DNA of 64,000 bases from Paramarasmius palmivorus. Taxonomy: Eukaryota > Basidiomycota > Agaricomycetes > Agaricales > Marasmiaceae. The notes below the pieces were generated by a model. That model saw only the letters and a program-made list of their open reading frames with translations, did not search any database and was not told where the DNA came from. The stretch is taken from the NCBI GenBank assembly GCA_037176845.1, contig JAYKXP010000001.1, positions 1,178,001 to 1,242,000 of the forward strand. The letters run 5' to 3'. Both the position numbers and the translations under genes were made by a program. Below, piece by piece: positions 1-11,672 of this stretch (positions within the stretch are counted from its first letter, which is position 1; every line of letters begins with the position of its first letter).

Positions 1-802
1 GCCTATTGTCGGTCTCGTCTCTATGGACGGTATGTTCGTCTATTAACCTGGACTGGTATCTCGTTCTAATCGCCAAACACCTCAATGAAGTGCTGGGTAT
101 CATCATGTTGTGCCTACAGCTACAACACGGCTTAGATAACAGATGGTTCTTCATATCTCAGCTGGGTATTGCCATATACTTAGCTGGTGTTGCATGCATC
201 AACATCCTGCTGACTCTCATGATTGGTTAGTGAGCTTTAAATATGTATGTTGCATCGCAAACTTACATCGTGAACTAGCCGGTAGAATCTGGTGGCTAGC
301 TCGCGAAGCTCGGGACGTCTTAAACGAGACCCATCTGCAGCGTTACAAGTTTATCGTTTCGCTGATGTGAGTTCCGGTGTATCTGGCAAGCTGACCGATG
401 GCTTATCATGTCGCAGCCTCGAGTCCGGCTTTATGTTTCCTGTCGCGATGGTTTGTAACATCTTCTTCAATGTCACCCCGTCGCTCGTAGGCTGGGACCT
501 GACGCCATTGTCGATTCAAATTGCAGTAAGTTGCTCAGTGTGCCTCGACACGCCGTGGACTTGACTTTGTTTCATAGGGGATCGCACCCACCTTGATAAT
601 TGTCCGCGCACGGCAGGCACTCAATGAATCACAATATAATACCTCTTTCAGGACAGACTCGGAATTACCATGGAAGACAGGGTCGGATACGGCAGTGAGT
701 GTCGCCTTCGTCCAAGATCCTCTTCGCTAACATGACACCAGCCAGCTCGAACGGTCAATAGCCAAGCTTCTGGGTAGGGATTCGCCTTTCTGGGGTTTCT
801 GA
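1..802 (+). CDS. Agaricomycete multi-pass membrane protein, 3' part (copy 1)
   Basis: The gene enters from the left edge, so its 5' end is missing. Visible exons encode a helix pair (about 85-224; LNEVLGIIMLCLQ, ACINILLTLMI), then RIWWLAREARDVL and RYKFIVSL (about 287-368), a helix ESGFMFPVAMVCNIF (about 418-534), and GIAPTLIIVRARQAL (about 580-693). Introns with GT..AG ends lie near 224-286, 369-417, 535-579 and 694-745. The end is ambiguous: acceptor choice near 742-746 gives a stop close to 771 or at 802. The order of helices and the GIAPTLIIVRA motif near the C terminus match a widespread agaricomycete family of uncharacterised seven-helix proteins. Two paralogues lie at 4.1-5.7 and 6.2-7.6 kb on the other strand. 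Function unknown; plasma membrane or endomembrane is inferred only from the helices. Confidence 0.75.
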
Positions 803-923
803 GCGTTACCCAGGAACAGGTAGAGCACGATCGTTGTATTTATCTGGCCCTACATTCCTTTCCTGTGGATTATAGATGTTGCAATATCTGTTGTGTACAT
901 TGTGAAGAGCCTAGGGCTCACGA

Positions 924-2201
924 TTATTTCCTCCATAGGAAGCTGTTCTCTGCGCTCGCTCTCGTCCACCTATCTAGGGCGAAGCCAAATCCTACCGCGC
1001 CCACAATGTACGCAACGAGAACGACTGTAATGGGTCTCGTTAGTCGCCATATGACCAACAACATAAAATACACTCACCAAACTTCCTCCGGTACTGGGTT
1101 CCGATTTTGAGATCACCACCGACGTCCGGCATTCCCATAAAGTTGCAAAATATGTGCGCGCTGATGACTGGTGCAAGAGACGCTGTTCGGAGGAATACAA
1201 AGGTACAGAATGCACCGAAGAGGGTTGTATAGGTAAGTTGGAACACTGTTATAGCTGTAAGCAGTCATTCGAACACAGAGGTTCTGAACTCACGAGTAGT
1301 CAAAACTGCTCGTTTTAATGCCTCGCTCGTGCGCCCAAAGCGGTTGTATACATCCCATGCATGATGTACATGAGCTGGAAGGGAAGATATTCAATCAGCT
1401 AACGCTCCGTAGTCAGACTGAGTAACGAAGTTGGAGGAAGTAACTTACCAAGGCCGAAGTTTAAGGGTCCAAGCCAAATCATTCGGAGATGAGATATACC
1501 GCCAAGGTGGTATACGGCTAGCACGCATGCTCGAAAAACGACCTCTTCAGTAATAGGTGCCTGTCATAGAATGTAAACATATCGACCGTAGTACAAAACT
1601 TGGTTCTTACCACAACGTAGTTCCTCAGCCCAATCCAATTCGCGTAGGTCCTCCAAAAATGACCTTTAAGGCTCCATGTTGTGCGAGGGTGTGACCAATA
1701 AAGATATTGCGCGTAAAGAGGTCCCAGAAAGAGCAACGGAGCGAGGAGGTGTGGTGCAAGCGTGTTCCAGATACCAGCTGGCGTCAAATAAGACCAATAT
1801 CCCAGAGATGACATTCCCATGAGTGTCCAAGAGTATGTTCCTGCTTCAAGGAATGTCTGAAAGAATGTCAGGGAAGCAACAGGCCAAGGAACACAGATAT
1901 ACGCAACTTGTGCCTCTCCTCTATAAACCACCTGCCAGACAACTACCCACACCATCAGACAGCATAATAGGGTTGCAAAAGAGACCGCTACGAGTCTAGC
2001 CCGAATCACGTCTGGGTCGTCTCTCCATCTTTCATTGGAATCGCGCAAACGTGGGCCTCGCGCTGTCGCCTTTGAGGTCGAGTTGAATGACAATCTTGCA
2101 TTCTTGGAAACATATAAAGAGCCGACATATATCGAAGGAAATATGAGACTTAGTAAGTACGCCTGAGAGGAGGACAGTTGCTGGACATCAACTGGTGGCA
2201 T
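924..2201 (-). CDS. RCE1: CAAX prenyl protease 2 (type II CAAX endopeptidase, Rce1)
   Basis: Removes the terminal three residues from prenylated CAAX proteins (Ras, Rho and, in fungi, mating pheromone precursors) at the ER membrane. I read five exons: 2201-1611, 1560-1449, 1374-1294, 1254-1078 and 1024-924, all with GT-AG introns and in frame, giving about 345 aa. Splicing exon 1 to exon 2 creates APITEEVVFRACVL, which holds the catalytic EExxxR motif. Exons 2-3 give FGLAHVHHAWDVY with the conserved histidine, and exon 4 gives SAHIFCNFMG, the third conserved motif. Several hydrophobic helices fit a polytopic ER enzyme. The start is set at the Met of MPPVDVQQ because it precedes the first helix; an in-frame Met at 2261 is possible. 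It is a normal single-copy housekeeping gene, unrelated to the array downstream. Confidence 0.92.
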
Positions 2202-2362
2202 GGTGGTCGGTAACCAAGAAATGTGTAAGTACATATGCAGGCACGCTTCAATTGTCAACATGCTGATACGGGCGCTTCAAAAAACAGATGCAAGAAAACA
2301 TCGTTTTAATATATACAGTACATACATTGCAAACGGTCATGCTCAAGATCATCCAAGATATT

Positions 2363-3694
2363 TCAGTTCTTATCCTGCTTCTCCCATTCCTCCGGTTCAG
2401 GCTTTTCGAGCGATGGTCTCACTCCCAATCGACCTGAATGCCAATGCCACTTGGCAGCCCATACCCCATCAACCCCCTTTGCAAATTGAACGGCCATCCT
2501 GTGCAGCCTCCACCGGCTACGAACATGAACGTCCTCTTTCCGCAAAAACGTGAGGAGGTACGCCCGCCAATCAATGTCTTGTGATAAAGTGAAGGACAGC
2601 GGGTTGAGATTTTCTGGCCACTGTGACCAATCAGCTGGCGTGCTAGGAAGCATCCAACCAAAGTTGTGTGTTGCTCGCAGGAACAGACCTTGTCTCTCCC
2701 GTATGATTGCTCGGTAGAACCAACGGTCGACTTGGGCAAGAGAAAGCAAGGCGCGAGCAGCGGTGACAGCAGACGGCGGATCGTACACCTCCATTGTGCT
2801 GTTTTTTATTTCCTCCACGGCGACTTCGACAGGAAGATACACGAGCTCCTCCAGGATGGCGTTCAACAACTCTGGTACGTCGAAAAGACGTTTCGAAGCC
2901 ACGTCTGGTGGCTGTATGGTACTCGGAGCGAGAGGTTGTGGTTTAGGGAGTCTGTTGGGACTCGAAAGGATCCACTTTGTATCTTCCATGCTATCTGGGT
3001 CCAACCAAGTACAGACTTCCTTTGGTTTCGGTCCTTTGAATTCTTCGTACGCCCGCTTCGCTGCGTAACCAAAGAATTGTTCTGGTCTCCCTGTCATGTC
3101 GAGATACTTGACGCAATAGAGCAGACCGTTTCCCAGCCCGCCAAATTTCTTATAATCGGCATTAGGGCCATAAAGTGACTCCCAAAGCTCTTGAGGAGTC
3201 AACGCGTTGTGCCGGCAAACAAAGGAAAGGCAATGTCGATGAATACGCAAAAACGGTTGGTCTTGGGGGTTCCACTCTTCCGTGTCTTTACCATCAATTT
3301 CAACGCCTCCATAGCCATCGGAGTCGCAGCTGTAGCGAGGAAAATGAGTACAGAACACGGTAGTGAGTCGAAGAACGCACGCAGGAGGTGATACCCATGA
3401 TTTTCCCCACATCGGTCCTACCACGACCCAATCCTCCCACATTTTGCCCTCTTCAGGTGTGATGGTGACAATCTCATCAACCGGCTTGGTTGGTACTGGA
3501 TATCCAGGAGGATTGAGCCATTTGCCGTCTTCTGGGGGCCATGTCTCGCCGACATCAAGAAAGTTAATCCAAGAAACTCGACCGTCTTCTAGTGGACCGG
3601 CACTGAATGAATCGCCCAAGCCATAAGATAAAAACACGTATAGAGCTTCGCCGTCAACTCACCAGAAACTGCAGAAAGTATCAAAGACGCCCAT
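2363..3694 (-). CDS. F-box-like protein of agaricomycete type
   Basis: Two exons. Exon 1 (3694-3663) encodes MGVFDTFCSF and joins at intron 3662-3603 to a 424-codon reading frame, giving CSFCAGPLED at the junction. This CxxC start is typical of a large agaricomycete family. A W/P-rich N-terminal half (for example EDWVVVGPMWGKSWVSPPA) is followed at mid-protein by LFDVPELLNAILEEL and ALLSLAQVDRWFY, which resemble an F-box-like helix pair. The C-terminal part is W-rich (HNFGWMLP, SRWRLHRMAVQF). If it is a true F-box protein it would act as a substrate adaptor of SCF ubiquitin ligase; that is inference. About 433 aa, complete. The gene is divergent from nothing close by: its 5' side faces a 450-bp spacer. 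Confidence 0.8.
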
Positions 3695-4146
3695 GATGGT
3701 TTAGGAAACAAGATGATGTGAAAAGAATGGCGGGTTGTGATCCTTTTATTTGTTCGCCATGATTGCCAGCAAAAAGGAAAGACCGTAAAAAGAACAGCCT
3801 CGCCCAGCCTCCGCTTCGCGTTGATGCGTTCGTCGTTAGGTATAGTTGAAACGAGGTTGAAACTTGATGGAAATTTCAGTGATCCTGGTGATGGTAGCAG
3901 TGATAGTGTTAATCGTTGAATGCATGACGCGTCGACCCTGTAAATCTCTACGTAGTACCTAGCTTCGGCCATTCATGACTGGGGTGTAGTTAGACAGCAA
4001 GTTGTACAGGCTATCTCCTAAACATTGTCCGATTGATCAATCACGAAGCCAGCTTTTGTATTCGCAGCGGGCGAGTTTCTATTCTACCTTTGAATATTAG
4101 AATAAGGTACGAGTAAGGTATATGCAGGAGTCATGTCCTTCTGAGA
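3695..4146. other. Intergenic spacer
   Basis: Contains the upstream region of the F-box-like gene and the 3' flank of membrane protein copy 2. Short reading frames here have no family features, and I see no RNA gene or repeat. Confidence 0.5.
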
Positions 4147-5714
4147 TTAGAATGCTAGCTTGTTTGTACTTTTACAGCGGCTTGTCGTCCAGATCGCCTA
4201 AGTAGATTGCGTTGTATGCGTAGTAAGCTCTCGGAGTAAACGGAAAGACTCACCAGTTCATGCGTTTCCGTTTGGCAGACTCGGAAGTCTTCCGCTCCAA
4301 CGTGCACGGAATTCGATTCGTCTCCGCCGAATTTCCTTCCTGCTCTGACAATTATCAGTGTTGGAGCTATTCCCTTCATTGCAAACCCTTAGTTTTCGGG
4401 TTTTAAGAGAAACCATTGAGGCACTCACTGCAGCTTGAACCAACAGCGGTGTAGGATCCCAACCAACAAGGGATGTAGCCATATTGAAGAAAAGGACGCA
4501 AATTAGTACAGCAGGGAAGAGACAACCTGATTCGAGACTGGAATAACATAAAATGAACGGCTTACGCTGGGATAAACAACGGACTCACATCAGTGAAACG
4601 AGGAATTTGTATCGCTGTATGTGTGCCTCATTCAATACACCTTCAGCTTTGCTAGCTATCCACCAAATTCTACCAGCTTTCAGCACCATGAAAGTCAAAT
4701 TAGGGAGAAAGGTGACTGTAGTGGCCACTGCTCACCGATCATTGACGTTAAAAAGATATTCATGCACACATTTCCAATGAGATATGTACCAATTCCGTAC
4801 TGAGTTTTGAGGAACCAGTGAACATCCGAACCATGCACTATTTGGAGTATGGCCATTATAATACCCATCACTTCGTTACTGTTCAGCATTGATAGACCCG
4901 TGAGTGAGCGGAGTCTTACCGTCAAACCCAATACAACCAACTATCGGAGCGATGACTACTCTTAGTCGAAAACCCCAAATTGTATAGCAACGGAAGATCT
5001 ATCCCGGAAAGATCAAGCAAAGCTTTGATACTTACCTGAAGTAATACTCACTAGTATGGCATCAGCGAAGATGCTAAATGGTCAAGTCGGTTACTTCTTC
5101 GGAGTTGTATACATAAGGTCTGAACACACTTTACCGAGAACAAGATCAGGGCGCATATCACGCTGAAAGGGGATTCAGCTTGAGACACAGGGATATGCGG
5201 GTGAATATCTTACTCTGGCACACGAGAGAACGACAAATCATGGTAACCTTGAACGGTGTAAAACCCATACGCAGACCGGACGATGACTTTGGCCATATTG
5301 GTAGGTACGTTGATCGATGCGAGTATGAATAGAATCAGAAGAGATATTCGATTGAAGCGGTATTCCCATTTTTTCATGTTCCTTTTCTGCTTGAGTTCTC
5401 GCAAGGCGATTCGAACGAGGACACAGTAAAAGCCTGTTTTTGCAGATGGGCGAATGAGATCCAGTTCCGTCAACTGTCAGATTGTGTAGTTGCGCACCAT
5501 AAAGCGGGAATTGGAGCTGCTCAAACGCATGAGTTCCTTGATATACTTGGGTAATTGGATTACGCACCCCAAGGACAATAATTGGCCCCACAACTATGCT
5601 CGAGAAGGTTAAGTGATCTTCAGATACGACGTGAAGAGAGAGACCACGCCGCTGCAAGCCATCGGGCTGCAAGAACATCGTTTGGTCTCGACAGGGAGAG
5701 ATGAGTGTCCCCAT
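4147..5714 (-). CDS. Agaricomycete multi-pass membrane protein (copy 2)
   Basis: Complete paralogue of copy 1 on the opposite strand. Exon 1 (5714-5568, 49 codons, ends VVGPIIVLG) is followed by a 19-nt micro-exon (5516-5498, LQFPLY) and exon 3 (5433-5248, GFYCVLVRIALREL ... SAYGFYTVQ). Further exons give IFADAIL (about 5077-5056), IFRCYTIWGFRLRVV (about 5008-4920), NEVMGIIMAILQIVHG with MNIFLTSMI (about 4880-4740), RIWW...QRYKFLVSL (about 4660-4584), SLVGWDPTPLLVQAA (about 4487-4430) and GIAPTLIIVRAGRKF (about 4375-4256). The last exon ends with a stop at 4147. About seven helices are expected. The RxFRCYxxW motif after the fourth helix and GIAPTLIIVR near the end are shared with copies 1 and 3. 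Molecular function is unknown. Confidence 0.78.
5498..5516 (-). other. 19-nt micro-exon of membrane protein copy 2
   Basis: The segment is flanked by an AG acceptor and a GT donor. Joining it to exon 1 (phase 0) and to exon 3 restores the reading frame and yields LQFPLYGFYCVL. Copy 3 has an exon of the same length at 7428-7446 encoding LQLALYSFYCVL, which supports both models. Confidence 0.75.
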
Positions 5715-6205
5715 GACACGTCCGCATTTGTACTTGTTGAGACTTCTTGATGCATCAACGTTCAGTGATGCTCGGCAATAGCGTCATTGTACGAATTACA
5801 GCGAGGAGAACTTCGAGCTTAGTGGTACGGAAGCGAGAGGGATTACCGCACGCGTGGACAGGTGAAGGTAAGTAGAAAGAGCGAATGCCTGCCGAATTCG
5901 CACAGCGTCCAAGCGGCCCAATGATCTATACACCAGGTCGAGGACTTGTTGAACGTGTAACTTAACCTCTTGAACATTGGCTTTGCTTCCCGCAGAAATC
6001 ACGAAAACGAGATTTCATGAGTAGATTCATGAGTGTTCTGATCGATAAAGACTTCACGGATTGCAACTCGGCTATCATTGTCCCCTCCGCTCTGTTCTAT
6101 ACGTGCGGCTACCTAGAGCCTAGAACTCTATCGGAGACTTTCGCATTGACTTATTGTCCATCGTTCGAGTCAGGGAGCGAATCTGCGATGGAACATAAGT
6201 ACTCA
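5715..6205. other. Intergenic spacer between membrane protein copies 2 and 3
   Basis: Holds the promoter side of copy 2 and the 3' flank of copy 3. A 68-codon frame at 5796-6002 has no recognisable features. No RNA gene or repeat seen. Confidence 0.45.
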
Positions 6206-7597
6206 CTAGCTCGTGTTTTCCACCTCCACGCCAGCATCATTTGTTGCATGTCTGCCAGTGCTCTTTCCTGCTCGAACAATTATCAGGGTCGGAGCTATTC
6301 CCTGCTTCCAGCTTAGCTTCTGATATACAAAGGGCAAGTGTACCTCGAATGCTCACCGCAACTTGCACGAGCAAGGGCGTCAAATCCCAGCCATACAATG
6401 ACGGAGCAACGTTGAAAAAGATGTCACAGATCAGTACAGCCGCGAACAGGAATCCTGATTCAAGCCTATAGCCTTGCCATGTAAGTCGACGAATCCAGAC
6501 AGAACTCTCAAACTCACGTCAACAAGATTATGAATTTGTATCGTTGCAGGTACACCTCACTCAGCACACCTTTAGTTCGACGAGATATCCACCAGATCCT
6601 TCCGGCTTCGTCGGAATGGTTCAGTTCTCACAATAAAAGGACGTTGGCGAGCAGACTCACCGATCATAAACGTCAACAAGATATTCATAACCGCATTGCC
6701 AACAAGGTACGTCCCGATTCCGAATTGGGTGTAGATAAACCACTGTACATCTGAGCCTTGCGCTATCTGAAGTCCCAGCGCGACAATACCTAGCACTTTG
6801 TTATCGTTAATTACATGTTCACGAAGTTTCAAGAATTGACTGACCGTCAACAGCAATACAACCAATGATTGGCCCAATAACCACCTTCAGTCGGAACCCC
6901 CAAATCGAGTAGCAGCGGAAGATCTAACAGAAGACCAGACTAAATAACGCGGCTCCGAAACCAGGGTCAGGCTACCCATGCTCACCAGAATAGCATCGGC
7001 AAAGATGCTGGACTCGTTTAAGTCATCCGAACGCATTGCAGGCACAAAGCGAACTCTCACCTCACTAAAAACAATATAATCGAATTGAACGCGCTAGATA
7101 GGAATCAGTTTTTGGAGTCCAAATCTCAACGAAACCAACAACTCGCTTCAATAGGACATTCCCAACTACAGCACTGTTCGAGAATTCGGCACCCTGGAGT
7201 GTATAGAATCCATACGCAGACCACCCAATGACCTTCACCATGCTATTTGGGACATTTACTGATGCGAGGGTGAATAGAGTCAAAAGGGACACCCGATGAA
7301 AACGGTATTCTCGAGGCTTCATGTTCTTGTTCTTGAGTTCGCGGAGGGCGGTGCGAATGAGGACACAGTAGAAGCCTATTTTGTTGAAGTTGGAAATCGG
7401 TATAGGCTGTCTGGTATCGCTACGTACTATACAAGGCAAGCTGAAGCTGATTAAATACATGAGCGACCGAATAGAATTCAGATAAGCATTTCACGCACCC
7501 CAAGAATGATAATTGGCCCCACAACTATACTCGAAAACGTCAGATGATCCTCAGCAACGCGATATAGAGACAGTCCTCGTCGTTGCAGACCAGCCAT
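6206..7597 (-). CDS. Agaricomycete multi-pass membrane protein (copy 3)
   Basis: Paralogue of copy 2, same strand, head-to-tail. Exon 1 (7597-7499) encodes MAGLQRRGLSLYRVAEDHL and VVGPIIILG. A 19-nt micro-exon follows (7446-7428, LQLALY), then exon 3 from 7375 (SFYCVLIRTALREL ... SAYGFYTLQ). Later exons give SSIFADAIL (about 7010-6985), a segment with RCY near 6920, VLGIVALGLQIAQG with NILLTFMI (about 6800-6660), RIWW and LQRYKF (about 6600-6540), SLYGWDLTPLLVQVA (about 6460-6360) and GIAPTLIIVRAGKS (about 6300-6206). The reading frame ends in ENTS at 6206, shorter than copy 2. Function unknown. The pair 2/3 looks like a local tandem duplication. Confidence 0.75.
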
Positions 7598-8447
7598 TGC
7601 TTGTTGTCGGGTATCGGCGGGAGAGATTCAAGTCTTAGCGACACCGCGGGCGCGGGGAATGATTAGAAACTGAGAAATCGTGGGTGAACCGATACATGAA
7701 AAGCATCAGGGTTCTTGATGATCATGATTCACGATCCCGAAGCGTGAGGCTCGATTGAATTCGAGCAACGATAGTATCCCCATACAAATGTAATCGGCAT
7801 GTTTTTTTTTTACCTTGGAATCTGAATGATTACCAGCTTGAGCGAAGGTAAACGAAGCCAAGAACTCACATCCAGCCACCTTTTCTAATTCCTTGCGCCA
7901 GTTAATGAATAAATACTGATTCCTGTAGACATCGGGGTATGCGAAACCTTCCGAGTCCTCTTTCACTCATTCGGCGAACTGCAAGCGCGAGGCAGCCTGG
8001 GATTTTGAGATCGCAAATGAGGTGCGTTGAATGTCGAAGGAACGTTTTGAGAGAGAGTGCGTGTAGTACCGTTACGCGGTAGAGTAAAGTTGAAACCGAA
8101 TATCACCGAATATCACATGAGCTTGGGAACTTCAGCACACATACTACTCGGGCGGAGTACGAAATCGCGATAGCTACATAATACATTCTTGCGTTGCCCC
8201 AGAAGACGAGGAAAAGCAACACAGTCAACTCGGAGGAGCAAAAGAATTGTGGACTTGTCTGGATGAACATGAAGAACATGAAGGAGGTCCAGGAGCATTA
8301 CTGTACAAGAAAGATAAACAAGACAGGACAGAGAAGGAAAAAAAAAAAAAACAAGAAATCAGGATGCACTGGAGCTGTGCAAAGAGTTTGGCATGTGTCA
8401 AGAGTCGATATGCGCGAAAGTCCACGCCGTAGTACGCGTCCAGCATT
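7598..8447. other. Intergenic region, boundary between flank and A/B array
   Basis: An 86-codon minus-strand frame (7706-7966; MKEDSEGFAYPDVYRNQYL) is the only candidate exon and has no recognisable family. A 12-A homopolymer sits at about 8340-8351 and a run of T near 7803. The part next to 8447 is the 3' flank of B1. I see no RNA gene. Confidence 0.4.
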
Positions 8448-9092
8448 TTAAACGGTCGTCGCCAACATCACATGTCTGCCGAGTTCAACGTTGTACTGGT
8501 ATCGTTTCTCCAACTCGATGATGGTCTATCGAGACAAAGACACCAATAAGCACATAAAGATGAGAAAATATCGAAAGGGACTGACCAAAATTTCCCTTTG
8601 CAGTTCCTCTACCTCACCATACCACAATACCATATCAGCGAAGAGCTCGACCTCGATGTTTAGGCACTTCCTCCACACCGATGCAGGGGACTGAAGACGT
8701 CGAGAGCGTATTTCTGATGCCTTGTTCTTTGTGCTAAGAACATCATTTCACATTAGCAAGGACATATCAATATATCAATGAACGCAGCATCCTACGCACC
8801 TAAGGCGAACTCGGTTGATAACGTCTTGTTCATAGCCACGCAAGTAGCCATGCTGAATGGCATCAACAAACGTGTCATCCAACAGCATCTCGGCACCATT
8901 GAGATCAGCGACAGTGAGGCATGGGTACAGACGCCAGAGGTAGCGATGAAGAGCAAGAACAAGAACGAAGAAAACGGCGACGACGATAACCACCGTTTGG
9001 TCATCGTCCGTTGCTTGGGGAATTGCTGTAGAGTCCAGGCCACGGTTAGTGGGAACCGTGTTAGCCTTCAAGTCTGTGGAACTGGCATTCAT
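8448..9092 (-). CDS. Subfamily B single-pass membrane protein, B1
   Basis: Three exons: 9092-8800, 8733-8586 (148 nt) and 8525-8448 (78 nt); total 172 aa. Order: N-terminal tail MNASSTDLKANTV, membrane helix (VVIVVAVFFVLVLALH, about residues 32-50), LYPCLTVADLNGAEMLLDD, exon 2 with TKNKASEIRSRRLQSPASVW and ELFADMVLWYGEVEEL, exon 3 with TIIELEKRYQYNVELGRH. The arginine after the helix predicts N-out, C-in topology. The start at 9092 is chosen by alignment with other B starts; an in-frame Met at 9203 lies upstream of the TATA-like site. First member of the array. No known function for the family. Confidence 0.82.
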
Positions 9093-9157
9093 CAGGGGAA
9101 TATGAGGTAGGTGTGGGGAAGAAGGAAGTGGGAGAGAGGGAAGAAAGAATGCATTGC

Positions 9158-9168
9158 CTTTCTTATAC
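9158..9168 (-). promoter_or_regulatory. TATA box of B1
   Basis: GGTATAAGAA on the minus strand about 70 bp upstream of the chosen B1 start. The same element occurs at a similar distance in other A and B genes. Confidence 0.5.
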
Positions 9169-9337
9169 CCTGATATTAAGCGTGTGTTCTTCGATTGATC
9201 CATTAGGCATTGCAGACATATTGTCGACTCCTAAAGATACGGACTCGCAGCACTCTCAAGTAATGTGGGTTTTAGTCCTATAAACACGGGCCCTTCCCGA
9301 AGCGAGAGAACCTGGCATTTATCCAGCTTACTATACC

Positions 9338-10121
9338 TCACTTGTGCCTTTCCCATCTAATTTCGCCGCACCGAAAATTTCGGAAAGATCTCATGCCGCC
9401 TAGCGCATAGAAAGGCAACGAAAATCCATTACTTTGCGGCATCCACCTCGAATGTCCAGGTATCGAAAGGCCTTGGCCTGTGAAGATTAGTCCAGCTGTA
9501 CACAAAACCTCGCTAAGTGTAAACGGACTCACCCTATGCTGCCATGCCAGAAGAGATGCTTCGTCTTTGTGATCTTCTGGTGAGGACAGGGACCAGATCC
9601 GGAAAACGCGGATGCCAAATATGTCTGTCATATCCATGCAAAGGGCCGCGGGCTTCATGCCATTGTGCGTCTATTGGGGACTTGACGTTGATGAGATAGC
9701 ACACACAGGCAAATTACGAGTATTCCAACAGCGTGACCTTTGTCCAGCGCCTCCATTGTAGTCCTGGCTCCAGCTGGTACAAAATCTAACTTTTGATAAT
9801 AATGAGTGGACTTGCGGTAGGAAAGCTTTGGATCCAGGCCTAGAAACGAGAACACATGAGAATCGTTTCAGTAAAGAAAAGAACAAGGAAAACTACAAAC
9901 TCTCGGAAGCTAGAAGAGAGCATTTCATCCTGTGCTCTTCTGGCTTTTTGACCACAGCCGCTTCCCCTTGCATTGACAGCTAAAGTTGTGATATTTGAAC
10001 TTGCGCTAGGAATCTTAGCGACGAGTAGCTCTGGGTTGGCGGCTGCAACGAAACCTCTCCCAACACATAACCGCACCATCGCTACCCTCAGACCTCGAAC
10101 CCAAACTACCCAGATGAGCAC
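9338..10121 (-). pseudogene. Possible degenerate gene of unknown family
   Basis: Three minus-strand open frames follow each other: 10121-9840 (GLRVAMVRLCVGRGF), 9855-9655 and 9658-9338 (GLSIPGHSRWMPQSNG). They could be exons joined near 9840 and 9540 (a CAG follows a GTGAGT at about 9536-9483), but I recognise no domain and cannot confirm splicing. It may equally be non-coding. It lies between B1 and B2, where the array elsewhere carries decayed non-A/B genes. Confidence 0.2.
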
Positions 10122-11023
10122 AAATCAATAGAGTGGCTCGACAATGAGAGAAGTATCGTTGAAACCAGCAGCGTCAGTATGCATGGCGAAGTGCCGGTTG
10201 AAGATGTAGTCTCGACCGTGCTTGAATACTGTGCAATTTGCCTTTCCTCTTAAGCTGGATTTCCATCATCGGGATCGGCAGAAGTGGTAGATTCTGAGAA
10301 ACCGGAATGGACTTTTGAGGCTAAGTGGTGAGATATATTGTTTTCGGGGAGATATTTCATAGGTTGAGACATTGTCCATCGAGCCCTGGATGGAGAAAAA
10401 ATCGGATCGAAGTTAGCCAGATTCTAACCGCAATTAGCTCGAGATGCACCTTCCTGCCAACTCCAACATCCCAATCCCAACCTAGATCCTTCTTTCATAC
10501 CGGTTCCCGTGTCATTGGTTTCGAGAGGTTTGTTGATGGTGGTGGTTGCCTGCAGAGATCATCATAGTGACAAATACAGTCGCCGCCTTGGTTTCGTTTT
10601 ACCAGTACAACTTGCATATGAATAGATAATCCTGGCATATGCCATACATGTACAGTAGTTAGAGCATTCGAAGCAAGGGGGAGACATGGGTGACTGCGTT
10701 CTTGGGCATTTTACTGTACATATCCTGCTTTACCAGCGGCATATAGGTACATCCTGGATAAATGGCGGAGATATGAGGTTGGCTAGACAGGAAGGTTTGC
10801 AGAAATAGATAGGTGGAACGAAGCATACTTGATGCGAAGTAAGCAGGCACAAAAAAGGAAGATGAAACAAGGAGAAGCATGTATATGAGACGGGAATCTG
10901 GAAAAGATCAAGGATCTACACTGGGGGAAATGTCTTGTCAAAATTGCGAACCTCGGCCACAGAAAGTATCTGTGCCCTAGATCTTAATAACCCAATGCGT
11001 GCACAGCTACCGGCGAGAACAGT
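10122..11023. other. Intergenic, no feature recognised
   Basis: Downstream flank of B2 and upstream side of the doubtful frames at 9.3-10.1 kb. No A/B similarity, no RNA gene, no clear repeat seen. Confidence 0.4.
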
Positions 11024-11672
11024 TTAAACATTCGTAGCAAACATCGCATGTTTGCCCTGTTCGACCTCATGACGATAGCGCTTTTCCAGATCAACGATAT
11101 TCTATCGAATCCAAGAGACCAGTAAGTACGCAGCAGAAAGAAACCAAGCGTTTGATAACTCACCAAGATCTCCCGCTGAAGTTCTTCCACGCGACCATAC
11201 CACTCAACGATATCAGACATGACCTTGACCTCTGCACCAAGACGTTTCGTCCAGGTAAGTGTCGAGGCATATGCACTGTGAGAGCGTATCTCTGAAGCCT
11301 TAGTCTTCAACCTAGAAGAAAAGAATCGTAACCACATTCGCCGAAGACACTGAACTTTACACACCGCAAACGAGCCCGTTCAATATCATCTAGCTCAAAC
11401 GTGAGCAGATAGTCGTCTCGAGCAGCACTATCAAACACATCATCGAGAATATGTTCGGTATTATCGAGTTCTGCGATGGTGATGCATGGATATCGAAGAC
11501 GGAGGTAAAGGTGAAGGAAGAGAGCAAGAGGAAGCAAAGCGATGATGATGACGTCGACGATGACGTCGATAGCTTTGAGCAGTCCGGGGATAGCCGCTAT
11601 GCCGACAGCGGCGGTGGTCCCAGTTTCAGTCACTATAGCGCATATCGTTGGGTGAGCGATGGCTAGAAACAT
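11024..11672 (-). CDS. Subfamily B single-pass membrane protein, B2 (divergent)
   Basis: Exons 11672-11365, 11311-11164 (148 nt) and 11101-11024 (78 nt); 177 aa, in frame. The N-terminal tail MFLAIAHPTICAIVTETG is unlike other copies. The helix VIVDVIIIALLPLALFLHLYL is followed by RLRYPCITIAELDNTEHILDD. Exon 2 gives LKTKASEIRSHSAYAST and VMSDIVEWYGRVEELQREIL; it lacks the usual SIWKKC, having LTWTKRLG instead. Exon 3 gives NIVDLEKRYRHEVEQGKHAMFATNV. The most diverged intact B copy, so probably the oldest or under different selection. Predicted N-out, C-in. Function unknown. Confidence 0.78.

Noticed and set aside
8775..9203. Upstream in-frame Met (9203) as start of B1
   Set aside because: It would place the start before the TATA box and add residues absent from all other B proteins.
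9338..9658. 106-codon frame considered as a secreted or membrane protein
   Set aside because: No signal peptide or consistent splicing; kept only as a low-confidence degenerate gene.
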